From Entrophospora sp. SA101 (Eukaryota > Glomeromycota > Glomeromycetes > Entrophosporales > Entrophosporaceae): a DNA stretch of 22,262 nt. The position numbers and the translations under genes were made by a program. Position 1 is the stretch's first letter. Each line of letters starts with the position of its first letter. Shown one piece after another: positions 1-7,662 of this stretch. A model generated the notes under the pieces. The model did not search any database and was not told the origin of the DNA. It worked only from the letters and a program-made list of their open reading frames with translations. The DNA lies in contig CAUDNR010004338.1 in assembly GCA_958430865.1 (NCBI GenBank), positions 31,151 through 53,412 of the forward strand, read 5' to 3'.

Positions 1-2
1 GT

Positions 3-110
3 TATACGGATGCAGTAGAAAATTTGTACAACATTGAAAATGATGATGATAATAATGAGAATGAAACAGTGGTAAACGATGACAGTGATGAGAGTTGTGA
101 CACTGAATAA
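3..110 (+). CDS. 3' end of an unidentified gene (acidic C-terminal tail), cut by window edge
   Basis: From position 3 one frame stays open for 35 codons to a TAA at 108-110. The peptide is strongly acidic and Asn-rich, with runs such as ENDDDNNENE and DDSDESCDTE, the kind of tail often found at the C-terminus of Rhizophagus proteins. It is followed at once by AT-rich, T-tract DNA that fits a 3' UTR. The rest of the gene lies left of the window, so no family can be assigned. It could also be chance coding in AT-rich DNA, but the bias to GAT, GAA and AAT codons and the clean stop favour a real tail. Confidence 0.4.
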   Translation, partial: YTDAVENLYNIENDDDNNENETVVNDDSDESCDTE

Positions 111-127
111 TTTTTATTATTCTTTGT

Positions 128-205
128 ATTTTTTTTTTTCGCAATAAAAATTACGTGGATCAAAAAATTTTTTTTTCTTTGCAATAAAAATTATGTAGAT
201 TGACT
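128..205. repeat. Two-copy 40-bp tandem repeat
   Basis: The motif GCAATAAAAATTACGTGGAT starts at 141 and recurs at 181 as GCAATAAAAATTATGTAGAT, each followed by a T-rich tract. The offset is exactly 40 bp. A third related stretch, AAAAATTACGTAGATC, sits at 4881-4896. Copy 2 has TG where copy 1 has CG. Confidence 0.6.
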
Positions 206-261
206 TTTTTTTTAAAAACAAAGATTTTTCGGTTTCAATTGCAACCTGTTTTATAAAGTGG

Positions 262-430
262 AACATTTGCCGTATGACACAATTTTTGCTAAATATGGTG
301 AAAACGTTGATTGTGCCAAAAACTGAAAATACCAGGCACGGCTAGACACAAAAGAAGACAATCGGTGAGAAAACTGCATGAAGTCACACAACTTGCGAGT
401 TTTGGAAGGAGATCATGACATGGCAAATGT
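262..430 (-). repeat. Dispersed repeat, copy 1 (pairs with 5212-5360)
   Basis: This stretch matches 5212-5360 in the same orientation. Shared blocks in order are AACATTTGCCGTATGACA, AATTTTTGC, GTGAAAACGTTGAT, GACAATCGG and GGAGATC.TGACA.GGCA, separated by small indels. No protein is evident. The element boundaries cannot be fixed from two copies. Copy 1 carries TG or CA where copy 2 carries CG at several sites. Confidence 0.7.
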
Positions 431-696
431 TAAAATCTTTTTTCTTTGTTAATAATATATATATATAATCATTTTTTTTTGAACCAATTTTTAAGCCCAT
501 CAATGTTAACCTGGGGAAATGGCATAGATTTAGCTTGTTCTTTTAATCTTTAGAAAAGACTCTTCTCTGCAAGAGTATTATTTACACTGATGTTTATTAT
601 GTTTGCTTCAATTAACCTGTTCCAATAAGATTAGTTTATTAAAATTATTGGTTTTGTAATCATTGTTGAAATTATTTTATTACATTTTTCATCTAA
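431..696. other. Gene-free AT-rich stretch
   Basis: No supported coding sequence. It contains a short (TA)n run near 456-467 and T-tracts. The 3' part would be the 3' UTR of the minus-strand gene that ends at 697. Confidence 0.5.
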
Positions 697-2101
697 TTAA
701 TCATCAGACAAATCATCATTTATTAATTCATTGTGATTGATTTTTGAACAACAATTCTTACAGATGTTAGAAGTACTTTCTTTTATTTGACGTAAAAAAT
801 TTAATTGTTCTTGAGGAGAAGGTGCCAATTCAATGGAATCTCTACGAAATCCAATTGTATTTTTTTTCACTCTGAGATTAAAAATTTTAAAGTTAGCACG
901 CACAATTGTAACAACTGCTAATTTTTTCATGCTAATATAGTTAGTTATAAATATTTCAACCATTGGAGGAAAGTAACTTTTTGTGAATTTCTATCTTGCC
1001 TTAGAAAATTAGGTAGCAAATGTCAGAATACCTGTGTGATTTCACTCTCATCATCTTCTCCCAAATTATAATACACATCTTCATTTTCATTTTTATTGGT
1101 TTTGATCTGTGTGCATATCAACAATGTAAGTTTTGAGAAACGAAATTAATGTAGATTATGTAGACTAATTATTATATATGCCAACCTTTTTGGCCATCTC
1201 AGTAGTAACTGAATTTGTGTCCTCAAAATCTAAGGTGCTATCATGAGAGCACTTATCATACACTAATTTCAGGACCTGGTCATTGTAATTGGTAAAGATT
1301 TTTTGTGATTGAAATTTGCTCACCCCACCCAACAATTCAAGACTTTCTGTATCAAGAATATTCTTTAGCCTAAGCTATTATGATGATTATAGGCATTTCC
1401 TTCAGAAGGATTCATTTACAAGCCCAAAAACCAGTAGTATTCACTCATAGCCTACCTGTTTCCTATCCGATATCACCTCAGACCAAAAATAGCACAAGGT
1501 AGAGTCAGCATGTTCTGAATTCACCTTTTGAAATATATTAGACTGTTAGAAGGTTACATTCTTAACTGTTTTAATATCTCAATCATCCAAACAGAAACAA
1601 AACAAAGCGAGATGCGAAGATGGGGATCAGGAAGATTACTGGTACTTCAGATCTGGTAGATAACGAATCAAAAGCTTCCACCATCAACAATTGGGTCAGA
1701 AAGATTGCTGATACTCCAGATCCAGTGGATAACAAATATGAAGCTCACTTTTCACTAATTAAATTAAAATAATATTAACATCTTTTTTACAATATTATTT
1801 AACATTGGGCTTAGTGCATTCACTTCCTGCAGAAATCTTCTAGACCACACACCACCAAGACCACTCCAATCATCTACAAATGGTGGCACATCGACGATAA
1901 CAGCACGGTTTAGTTCAAAAAATTTTAAGTATGATCAATGTTTAGAATTCAGTTTTTTTCCAAGTAGTTATGAGAGCTATCAAGGAAGATATATAATTAG
2001 TCTCTATCTTATTGTTGTTTGAACTGGTGATTATTGCATTTACCTGAGTGACCAGTGGATATTTCATCATTGGTTTTAGTACTATTGTTAGAATTAGACA
2101 T
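697..2101 (-). CDS. Six-exon gene, uncharacterised 255-aa protein
   Basis: Function unknown. Proposed minus-strand exons are 2044-2101, 1791-1873, 1456-1524, 1186-1374, 1032-1106 and 697-990. Joined, they give 768 nt with no stop before the terminal TAA, and every junction is GT...AG and in frame. Introns are 170, 266, 81, 79 and 41 nt; the last is unusually short and its donor (GTATTC) is weak. The protein starts MSNSNNSTKTNDEI, has a Trp/Gly-rich patch (DDWSGLGGVWSRRF), a predicted helical middle, an acidic linker (NLGEDDESEITQ) and a small Cys cluster near the C-terminus (ICKNCCSKI), which might bind metal. A repeat shared with the start of another gene (4260-4321) ends about 40 bp upstream of the ATG. 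Exon 2 might instead begin further upstream, because the in-frame stretch ELNRAVIVDVPPFV before the chosen acceptor also looks coding. It may be a mobile-element or multicopy gene product. Confidence 0.5.
1630..1740. repeat. 69-bp tandem duplication inside the largest intron of the 697-2101 gene
   Basis: AAGATTACTGGTACTTCAGA at 1632 recurs diverged at 1701 (AAGATTGCTGATACTCCAGA), an offset of 69 bp, a multiple of three. On the plus strand one frame reads KITGTSDLVDNES then KIADTPDPVDNKY. On the minus strand a frame of more than 50 codons is also open. It may be a relic of a repetitive coding sequence now sitting in an intron, or an unrecognised exon. Confidence 0.6.
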
Positions 2102-2141
2102 GACCTATTATATAGGTTTTTTTTAAAAAAAAAAATTTCTG

Positions 2142-2198
2142 ATAGTGGAAGTTTGTTGTTACACGAAATGTTATATTGCTCCTAAAACTTCACCAGGG
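2142..2198 (-). repeat. Start-proximal repeat, copy 1
   Basis: Read on the minus strand, it contains CTGGTGAAGTTTTAGGAGC, then ATATAACATTTCGTGTAAC, then CTTCCACTAT, ending about 40 bp before the ATG at 2101. Copy 2 at 4260-4321 has the same order and ends 8 bp before another ATG. The copies differ by three transitions, a 1-nt indel and an indel of about 9 nt. It may hold a promoter (ATATAAC is TATA-like) or a shared 5' UTR. Confidence 0.65.
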
Positions 2199-2462
2199 CT
2201 CGGACAATTATAATTGAACTGGTATTGAGAAAAGTGGGTAGTGATCTCGTTAAAACACCAGTCAGATCTTCAAGCATTTACATAATAAAAATTAGAAAAA
2301 AACTACATTGAATTGTTAATGAATATTTTGACTTTTTAATATTTTTGGTGATGATCACCATTAGCTAGAGGTTTTATTTTCAAGAACTGGTTTTAATTAC
2401 CTTCTCAAATCAGAACCAGTTTTAAACCGAATTTAATAACATCAAACGAAAGCAAAAGTTAT
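2199..2462. other. Gene-free stretch upstream of the integrase relic
   Basis: AT-rich DNA with no supported gene. The frame that becomes the integrase is open from 2397, but its first 20 or so codons look unlike the family. Confidence 0.4.
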
Positions 2463-3110
2463 TTAATTATTTGCTTCTTCCAATTTATTTTACACCTCAC
2501 TAATGATATAGTAGGTAAAAAAATATATAAATGGGTACTTGCTATTGTAGATATCGCCAGTAGATTTAAATATGCTATTTCACTCACTTCTAAAAATAGT
2601 TCAGAAGTTGCTAAAGTTTTTAAGAAAATTTATGAAAATCCTCTTACCTGGCCTAAATTGCTCCAGGTAGATGGTGGCAGAGAGTTTATGGGCGAAACTT
2701 CAAGATTAATGCAAGAAAATAATGTCACAATTCGAGTAATTGGTCTATATTCCCATTCGGGACTCACAATCATGGAAAGATTTAATAAAACACTTGCAGT
2801 GATATTATATAAAGTCCCAATATGCTGTCGAATCTATACCTTCAAACCCAAAATTAATTAGAGCATGGGTTAAGCATTTACCAAAAGTTCTAGATTACCT
2901 AAAAAATGTCTTATTAGAGCTCCGGGTTCTTCGAAATAGGACTGGCCCCTATAAAAGCCATCAGCTTGGAAAGAGTGGAATCTATATCAAGCCCTAGCTT
3001 ATGCTAAGAAACGTGGTGAAAGTTGTCCTGAAAAAACCGGTCGAATTAATGATCAGGAAGTATTTTCTGGTCTTGCAAGATTCATCAGTGGGAGCATTAG
3101 CCAATTGTAG
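2463..3110 (+). pseudogene. Decayed retroviral-type (rve, DDE) integrase of a transposable element
   Basis: The frame starting near 2463 encodes the integrase catalytic core: NDIVGKK.YKW, then AIVDIASRFKYA (first Asp), LTSKNSSEVAKVF, LLQVDGGREFMG (second Asp) and IMERFNKTLA (Glu). There are 34 residues between the second Asp and the Glu, as expected of DDE integrases. After about 2815 the reading frame must shift for QYAVESIPSN...RAWVKHLPKVLDYL to appear, then at least twice more for GLAPIKAISLERVESIS and AKKRGESCPEK, ending at a TAG at 3108-3110. The pattern resembles the cellular integrase family seen in Polinton/Ginger-type and retroelement-derived transposons; the exact class is uncertain. 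With three or more frameshifts it is not functional. No reverse transcriptase or terminal repeat can be linked to it. Confidence 0.8.
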
Positions 3111-3394
3111 CAAAATACTAATACCCATTAAATATAGGGTCCGTTTAAACCTTTAAAATAATTACTATTAAACTATTTTATAAGTTCTTTATTAGTGCTT
3201 TGATACACATCATGATGTTGTTATTTTATATATCATAAAAATTGTGCTCAAGTTGAGCAATTAAATTTTCATTAGGCTTTTGACATGGACTCTGACCTTT
3301 ATTCGAAAAAATTACTAACTTGAAAAACTACATGAATATATTCTTTTACTAAAATACAATTTCATAAGATAAAACAATTCTCTAAAACCTATGT
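3111..3394. other. Gene-free AT-rich stretch
   Basis: No supported coding sequence, RNA gene or long repeat is visible between the integrase relic and the end of the minus-strand relic at 3395. Confidence 0.4.
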
Positions 3395-4251
3395 TTAGAT
3401 CCATATCCAAACCTTGTAGTCATCACTATTTCCAGTATGCTGAACAATTACCCTCTTTGCTGGTGGAGTACATGGTAAATATTTCTGATCAACTGGGAGT
3501 TGGATAGCGCCAGGCATGATTTCAAGAATATGGCACAATTCCTCATCACTATACCTTTGTCCATACTCTATTACCTTCTGTCACCCGCTCGTTTTCATGT
3601 GCAGTAAATTCACCATTGTCAAGTAAATTATAGAAAAATAAGAGGTTAAATTCGACCTCATCATCAAGATCAAACTTAACATCAGTGATGTGCTGAAAGG
3701 CAGTTTTTCTGAGGTATTCTGGTGTTGAAGAGGGCCACCTGAAGTTCTTACCCACATGAGCTACAAATGAGTTAGGAAACAAACATCAAAAACACGATGT
3801 ATTGCAACTATGCTATTCATGTATACAAAGAAAATTATGAACTTTACCAAGAAACCTTTGTGCTTGATCAAGGTCATAACGGTTGTCTCATTTGAGAAGA
3901 CTTTGGAGTGTTTCAGGTGGATTTTGTTCCTGAATTGCATTAAATAAAATGAAAAGTCTAAAGAGACATTGATCAGTATATATGGTTTTCACAAAATATG
4001 TATTTATTTTACTTATTAAAGAACATACCCAGAAAAGGGAATCCAAATAGGTGAGAACACGAGTATAAATGGAAATACAAAAATAATAAAGAGCAATTCA
4101 TTTTTTGCATTTTAGTTAATACAAGTCGTATTTGGAATATATATTTCTTTTTATAAAGTATACTTACTATCTTGTGTAGAAGAAATTCGAAAATCATGGA
4201 AATTTTGTATGCATAATCACCTGTGTTACCTATTATTACCTCATGATACAT
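3395..4251 (-). pseudogene. Decayed multi-exon gene of unknown function
   Basis: Minus-strand blocks in several frames together look like one broken protein. The start at 4251 gives MYHEVIIGNTGDY. Around 3870-3960 is a block reading FNAIQEQNPPETLQSLLK, an in-frame TGA, then DNRYDLDQAQRFLG. From 3782 to 3549 an open frame of 77 codons contains KNFRWPSSTPEYLRKTAFQ and FDLDDEVEFNLLFFYNLLD. Near 3570 a frameshift is needed to continue into QKVIEYGQRYSDEELCHILE and LPVDQKYLPCTPPAKR, with a stop at 3395. A clean GTAAGT donor at about 4168 has no good acceptor. I do not recognise the family. The presence of a stop, a frameshift and lost splice sites argues for a pseudogene. A repeat shared with the 697-2101 gene lies 8 bp upstream of its start codon. 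Confidence 0.55.
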
Positions 4252-4259
4252 TTCTTAGC

Positions 4260-4321
4260 ATAGTGGAAGTTGTTGTTACGCGAAACGTTATATAGAACCC
4301 ATTGCTCCTGAAACTTCACCA
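4260..4321 (-). repeat. Start-proximal repeat, copy 2
   Basis: Minus-strand reading: CTGGTGAAGTTTCAGGAGC, ATATAACGTTTCGCGTAAC, CTTCCACTAT, ending 8 bp before the ATG at 4251. It keeps two CpG sites that have become CA or TG in copy 1 (2142-2198), and carries about 9 extra nt in the middle. Confidence 0.65.
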
Positions 4322-4322
4322 G

Positions 4323-4985
4323 TATATAGTTGTTAGTTACCTCTCTAAATTGGAGATCAAGTTCAGATCCAATTTATCACTTACTTTTTTATTGCCAGAA
4401 TGTTTTCCGTGTATTGTAAAGTTACACTGCACGATATGTGTAATTTTTTTTATTCGTGCTAAATCGTTAAATTAAAATAAATAAATAAATTTTTTGCTAA
4501 ATGATAATATGGTTGACTAATTTTGATGCTCCGATCGAATCGTGTGTTTTTGTATGATTTCGTGCTCACGTAGTGTAAAACTTGATTGCTTGAAGATGCC
4601 ATGGCTGAATGTGGAAGTTGAGTTCCGTGCGCTGAAATAGTCTGAGAGGAATTTTTCTATGAAAGAAAAAATGAAAAAAAAAATGGTGACGGCTGTCTTA
4701 TTTATATGTTCTGAATTTAATAAAATAGACTATTGTCTTGGCCCGAGTGATGTCTTTTTTTTTTGCATTTTGCGGCGAAGAAGACGCAAAGCCCAATTTA
4801 AAATGAATGAATTTTGTTCTCGCGTAGCAGAAGCTCACACTGTGAACTTGTTAATAATAGAAAAAAAGTGTGGTCGAAAAAAAAATTACGTAGATCTTTT
4901 TTTTTTTTTCAGAAAAATAAAAAAAATTATTTTTTTTGAAATTACCACTCATCGAAAACAAAAAATTCTTTCCTATATAAAAAAA
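4323..4985. other. Gene-free, homopolymer-rich stretch
   Basis: Dominated by A and T tracts. A 118-codon plus frame (4659-5015) exists but is mostly Lys, Phe and Ile from homopolymers and runs through the inverted kinase scrap, so I do not call it a gene. It contains a third copy of the AAAAATTACGTAGATC motif at 4881-4896. Confidence 0.5.
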
Positions 4986-5132
4986 ATCCCAACACTCCGC
5001 ATCATTTGCACATAATCATCAGGCATTTCAAGTAATATTGGTGGTCGTAAACCTTCACATATATCAAAAATTAAATGATGATTGTGAGCTCTATTGTCAA
5101 ATGGTGGATAACCTGCAAATATTTCCCACAAA
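4986..5132 (-). pseudogene. Protein-kinase gene fragment, inverted relative to the intact kinase at 5440-6925
   Basis: Minus-strand translation gives LWEIFAGYPPFDNRAH, then DICEGLRPPILLEMPDDYVQ, then MM. This aligns with residues 344-387 of the intact kinase (MWEIFAGHPPFDDRAH...AGLRPPILPGMPGDYAQMM), and the DNA is also similar. At its 3' end the conserved QRCWD motif is broken by a 1-2 nt frameshift (the DNA still reads TGTTGGGAT), after which similarity ends in a T-tract. Upstream of TGTGGGAA the similarity stops too. The piece therefore covers only about 49 codons of kinase subdomains IX-XI and cannot encode a working enzyme. It lies next to the dispersed repeat at 5212-5360. Confidence 0.85.
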
Positions 5133-5211
5133 GAATTTTTCTGATCATGCTTCATGCTTTCATTGCAATGCTTTAAATTAGATTGTAAGGAGAAGCAACG
5201 CAAGAAATGCA

Positions 5212-5360
5212 AAACATTTGCCGTATGACAAATTTTTGCAAAATATTAATATAGTGAAAACGTTGATCGCGCCAAAAACAGAGACGTAAAAGAGACAATC
5301 GGCAAAAACCCAGCACGACTTACAGTTTTTGGCAGGAGATCGTGACACGGCAGCCTTTTC
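5212..5360 (-). repeat. Dispersed repeat, copy 2 (pairs with 262-430)
   Basis: Same blocks and order as 262-430, including AACATTTGCCGTATGACA, GTGAAAACGTTGATCGCGCC, GACAATCGG and GGAGATCGTGACACGGCA. This copy retains the CpG sites. A minus-strand frame of 64 codons spans it but has no recognisable domain. Confidence 0.7.
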
Positions 5361-5439
5361 TTTTGTGTTCAAATAATGTAACCAACCACTCTATTCATTA
5401 AACACAAAACCAAATTTTATTTTTTATTTTTTTTATATA

Positions 5440-6925
5440 ATGTTATATGGTAAATTATTATCGTCATTATCACCAGAAAAAAGGGAATTTGTAAATAAAA
5501 TTTATAATGGAATGCATAACGATGCAGTAATTAATTCTGATGAAAAAAGTAGAAAAGATTATTTTTTTTCATTAGTCCAAAAAAACAAAGAGCTTTCTGA
5601 AAATGAAAAAGAATATTATAAAGAAAAATTTATTTATGAATTTGAATTAAATAATGCAAAAAATAAAAAAGGAAAACCGAAAGAGTGTAGCAAGTGTAAA
5701 TTGACAAGATACTCTGATAGGTTCTGTGAAGGTTGTATTAGTTTACAATTACAGAGTCTTTTCACCATTTGGACATCTGGAAATAACATAATTGATGATT
5801 TTATTCAACAATGTCAAATGAAATCATCTTTACCAGACTATATTTTGGAATGGATACCTTTTGAGCAATTTGATGATATAAAAAAGTTAACTGAAGGTGG
5901 ATTTAGTTCAATTTACACTGCTGCATGGACAAGAGGACAAATAAATGATTACAATGAAAATAAAAAAATTTTTAGTTATTTTGGAAGACAAAAAGTAGTA
6001 TTAAAAAGTTTAAACAATTCAAATAATCCAGGAAAACATTTTTTTGATGAGGTTGGTAGTTGTCATTTAAAACCAAAATAAACAATACCATGTTATATAA
6101 TACTAATTGATTTTATATTTATTTTAGGCAATAAATTATTGTAAAATTAAATCAACATCAATTGTTAGATGTTATGGTGTAACCAAATTCCCAGATAATG
6201 GAAATTATGCAATAGTTTTAACTTATTTATCTGAAGGAAATTTAAGGAATTATTTACGAAAAAATCATTTAAATTTAACATTAAAAGACAGAATTACAAT
6301 CTTTTATTATTTATGTATTGCATTATATTGGATACATGAAAAGGATTTAATCCATTGTGATTTACATAGTGGTAATATATTAATAAGTGGAGGCGGTTGT
6401 TATATTACAGATTTGGGATTATGTGGACCAGTTGATGAAAAATCATCAAATAAAGTCTATGGGATTATATCATATGTTGCACCTGAGCTACTTAGAGGCA
6501 AAAAGAACACAAAAGAAACAGATATCTATAGTGTTGGGATGTTAATGTGGGAAATATTTGCAGGTCATCCACCATTTGATGATAGAGCTCATAGTCGTGA
6601 TTTAGTGCTTAATATATGTGCAGGTTTACGACCACCAATATTACCAGGAATGCCTGGTGATTATGCACAAATGATGCAAAGGTGTTGGGATGTAGATCCA
6701 GCCAAGAGACCACCTATTGAAGAGCTTTTGGAATTTGCTGGTAATCAACGAAAAGAAATTATCAATAATAATCATGATAATAATAGTATTAGTAGTATTG
6801 GCAGTAGTGATTCACAACAAGTGCACAAATCACATCCATTAGCATATCATACAAGTAGAATATTAAATGACGAATTTGCTAAATTGAATTTAAGTAATGA
6901 TAGCTTATTAAATTATGAAATTTAA
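5440..6925 (+). CDS. Protein kinase (tyrosine-kinase-like, Glomeromycotina-expanded family), intact
   Basis: Predicted cytosolic Ser/Thr-type kinase; substrate unknown. Exons are 5440-6051 and 6128-6925, joined across a 76-nt intron (donor GTTGGT, acceptor TTTTAG) to give 469 aa. Residues 83-99 hold a CxxC-x9-CxxC motif likely to bind zinc, followed by WTSGNN (111-116), the family hallmark before the kinase domain (about 138-410). The glycine loop is LTEGGFSSIYT (150-160); the ATP Lys is K189 (VVLK); the helix C Glu is E204. The catalytic loop is HCDLHSGN (D282, N287), the magnesium motif DLG (D299), and APE is at 322-324. The invariant Arg of HRD is Cys and the first loop Gly is Thr. Otherwise all catalytic residues are present, so activity is plausible and need not depend on activation-loop phosphorylation. 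The C-terminal tail is Asn/Ser-rich. The start codon is the first ATG after a TATATAA tract and gives a plausible leader. The intron falls between the helix C Glu and the next codon. Confidence 0.92.
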
Positions 6926-7662
6926 ATAGTTGGTTAATTAATTAATTTAAATATGATTAAAGTAGTTGAGTCGGAGAATTGGGTAAATTGTTGATGGGTA
7001 GATAATTAATTATTTTTTATCATCTTTTATATTTATTATTTATTTTATTTGGTTTTTTTATTTCGAAAATAAATTCCTTCAATTCAGAATCACACCAATA
7101 TAAATGTTAAAAAATGTAAAACGAACAATACTACATTTCATTTTTCATAAATTCTTAATTGTATTGTTGTGTCCCAGGTGATTGATTATTTAAAGCCTGA
7201 AATCAAGGGATGAAGATGGTGAGAATGGATAAGGAAGTTTTGACTAAATTTGAAATCAAATATTTTAAATGAAACAAGGAAAAAATGGATTCTCGATCTG
7301 AAAATGCATTGGATTTACTTTTTTTCAATATATTCAATATTTTTAAGATTCCAAATGATCTGTTAAAGTACGTTGCCGCAAGGTCAGGAAGGTGAAAATT
7401 AGACAATGGGTAGAATTAAGTATTTATAATATTAATATGTTAAGGAATACGAAAACAAAAAAAAGAAATATTGTTAATATCCTTTCTAGTTTTTCTAGGA
7501 CAACAAAATTTAATTGGCAAATGTTATTATAATAATATTAAATTCTTGACCACGAGAACAAATTAATTTTTTATCAATTTTTTTTAATTTCGAAAGTAGT
7601 GAATGTTAGAATATCGATTATAATTACAAAAAAAAATATATAAAAAATACAATTTACTCGTC
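6926..7662. other. Intergenic stretch between kinase and membrane-protein genes, with one protein-like relic
   Basis: Most of it is AT-rich 3' flank. At 7225-7395 (+) one frame reads MDKEVLTKFEIKYFK, an in-frame TGA, then MDSRSENALDLLFFNIFN and IPNDLLKYVAARSGR before a TGA. The composition is protein-like, so it may be a decayed gene piece, but I cannot place it in a family. Confidence 0.25.

Noticed and set aside
2..184. 60-codon minus-strand frame at the left edge
   Set aside because: Antisense to the acidic tail and to a T-tract repeat; the translation is low complexity.
2142..4321. LTR retrotransposon with an integrase between two direct repeats
   Set aside because: The repeats are only about 60 bp, lack TG...CA ends, have no primer-binding site or polypurine tract beside them, and each sits at the start of a minus-strand gene, opposite to the integrase strand.
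4659..5015. 118-codon plus-strand open frame
   Set aside because: Made largely of Lys, Phe and Ile from homopolymer tracts, and overlaps the inverted kinase fragment, which explains its end better.
5178..5372. 64-codon minus-strand frame
   Set aside because: It lies on the dispersed repeat 5212-5360. The other copy (262-430) does not preserve the frame.
7203..7406. 67-codon minus-strand frame
   Set aside because: No domain. The plus strand over the same bases looks more protein-like (7225-7395), and neither is convincing.
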